From: Alkanindiges sp.
GTDB taxonomy: Bacteria > Pseudomonadota > Gammaproteobacteria > Pseudomonadales > Moraxellaceae
Length of the DNA: 7,538 bases
Assembly (NCBI GenBank): GCA_030152125.1
Contig: JASLIR010000404.1
Span: 1 to 7,538 of the forward strand
Direction of reading: 5' to 3'
The notes under the pieces are model-generated. The model saw only the letters and a list, made by a program, of their open reading frames with translations. It had not been told where the DNA came from and did no database searches. Of this stretch, positions 6,685-7,538 are shown in pieces (position 1 is the first letter of the stretch; each line of letters begins with the position of its first letter). The position numbers and the translations under genes were made by a program.

Positions 6685-6721
6685 ACAAATCAGCCGGGTA
6701 ATCACCCGGCTGATTTGTTTT
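6685..6721 (+). terminator. Rho-independent terminator after ponA
   Basis: A perfect 15-bp stem (arms 6685-6699 and 6704-6718, GC-rich near the loop) closes a four-base AATC loop, and T's run to 6721. It begins 16 bases after the ponA stop. The T tract is on the plus strand, so it mainly serves ponA. The stem also lies 13 bases beyond the rlmA stop on the other strand, but there the sequence after the hairpin is CTGTTT, a poor T tract, so termination of rlmA here would be weaker. Confidence 0.88.
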
Positions 6722-6733
6722 GGAATAATAAGA

Positions 6734-7531
6734 TCAAATCTTTTTAAACAGATAAATCTGAAAGCTGGCCTTGCTATTAAACACTGGCAGGCTTTCCAGC
6801 TGCTGCCGGCGTTCAGCCCTGGCTTTCCATGCATAGGGTGTCATTGCCACTAATTGTTTAAGCGCCACTTGCGACAGTTGCAAGGGATATTCTAGCTGCT
6901 GTTGCTGTATCAGTTCAAAGTGGCTAGCCACATGCTGAATAAACTTTTCCGGCTCATGCAGCTGTACCTCGTCAAACAGGGCCTCACGCATTTCAAATAA
7001 ATGTGCTGGCGCAGGTGTCACCATCAATACATGCCCGTCTGCTTTTAATATCCGCTGCATTTCCTCTACAGGCAAGGGACTAAAAAAACTGCAGGCCAGG
7101 TCAATACTGGCATCCTGAACCGGCAGTTTGGCAGCACTGGCTACCAGCCAGCAAATGGAGGGATCACGTTTGGCGGCAATCTGGATGGCAGGTTTGGCAA
7201 TATCCACTGCAATAACCTGTGCAGCCAGTGCAGATAACTGACTGGTATAAAAGCCTTCACCACAGCCTATATCAATAATGCTCTGAGGCTGCAGGGTAGC
7301 TATCAATGCTTTAATCGCATCACACAGCGGCTGGTAATACCCTGCCCCCAGAAAATCGCGTCTGGCCTGTACTGCTTCTGGCGTATCGCCGGGATTCAGG
7401 CTTTTTTTGAATTGTACCGGCAGTAAATTAACATAGCCCTGTCTGGCAATATCAAAGCTGTGCTGGTTGCTACACAGCCATTGCTTGTCCAAACGGATTA
7501 AGGGCTGCTGGCACAGTGGGCAAATAATCAT
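6734..7531 (-). CDS. rlmA: 23S rRNA (guanine(745)-N1)-methyltransferase RlmA
   Basis: RlmA uses S-adenosylmethionine to methylate N1 of G745 in hairpin 35 of 23S rRNA, near the peptide exit tunnel. The 265-residue protein matches the E. coli enzyme (also called RrmA) along its length. The N-terminal zinc finger has ligands Cys4, Cys7, Cys20 and His24, followed by the family segment GYVNLLPVQ (32-40) and PGD-(X)6-ARR-(X)3-GAGYYQPL (47-69). The class I methyltransferase domain follows, with SAM motif I IIDIGCGEGFYT (85-96) and acidic Asp110 at the end of strand beta2. Conserved C-terminal segments are EVQLHEP (188-194) and MTPYAWKAR (230-238). The start places the zinc finger at the usual position. 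Only seven bases lie upstream in the window, so the ribosome site and promoter cannot be judged. It converges on ponA, with 65 bases between the two stop codons. Confidence 0.95.
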   Translation of the reverse strand: MIICPLCQQPLIRLDKQWLCSNQHSFDIARQGYVNLLPVQFKKSLNPGDTPEAVQARRDFLGAGYYQPLCDAIKALIATLQPQSIIDIGCGEGFYTSQLSALAAQVIAVDIAKPAIQIAAKRDPSICWLVASAAKLPVQDASIDLACSFFSPLPVEEMQRILKADGHVLMVTPAPAHLFEMREALFDEVQLHEPEKFIQHVASHFELIQQQQLEYPLQLSQVALKQLVAMTPYAWKARAERRQQLESLPVFNSKASFQIYLFKKI

Positions 7532-7538
7532 AAGAACA

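Noticed and set aside
1..7538. Search for mobile elements, CRISPR arrays, tRNAs, phage or defence genes
   Set aside because: No direct repeat arrays, transposase-like frames, terminal inverted repeats or tRNA cloverleaf sequences were seen; every long frame is a core housekeeping or pilus gene.

Overview
The window comes from a gammaproteobacterium, most likely a member of Moraxellaceae related to Acinetobacter or Alkanindiges. This placement rests on recalled similarity of the PilM and PonA protein sequences and on gene order (pilMNOPQ divergent from ponA, with rlmA convergent behind ponA). No 16S rRNA or other lineage marker is present, so it is an inference. The base composition, judged by eye, is close to half G+C, higher than is usual for Acinetobacter itself.

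Layout. From base 1 to about 3864, on the minus strand, lies the type IV pilus alignment operon in the order pilM, pilN, pilO, pilP, pilQ. PilQ is cut by the left window edge, so only its first 270 residues are visible. The genes are packed tightly: pilM stop and pilN start touch (TAAATG), pilN/pilO and pilO/pilP overlap by four bases (ATGA), and pilP/pilQ are 20 bases apart. A 179-base divergent intergenic region (3865-4043) carries promoter-like elements for both directions and several short repeats. On the plus strand, 4044-6668 encodes a class A penicillin-binding protein (PBP1a, ponA/mrcA). A strong 15-bp stem-loop with a T tract follows it. On the minus strand, 6734-7531 encodes RlmA, the 23S rRNA G745 methyltransferase, convergent with ponA.

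How the genes work together. PilM (cytoplasmic, actin-like), PilN and PilO (inner-membrane, periplasmic heterodimer), PilP (inner-membrane or periplasmic lipoprotein) and PilQ (outer-membrane secretin) form the trans-envelope subcomplex that links the pilus motor to the outer-membrane pore. The complex must pass through and bind the peptidoglycan wall, which PonA synthesises; the divergent pairing of pilM and ponA is shared with Pseudomonas. RlmA is a housekeeping rRNA modification enzyme with no evident link to the pilus.

Overall this is a conserved, core-genome region. I see no mobile element, CRISPR, RNA gene or defence-type locus. The points worth a second look are modest: an annotation issue with the pilM start, repeats in the divergent promoter, a CXXC-containing insert and tail in PonA, and C-terminal extensions of PilN and PilO.
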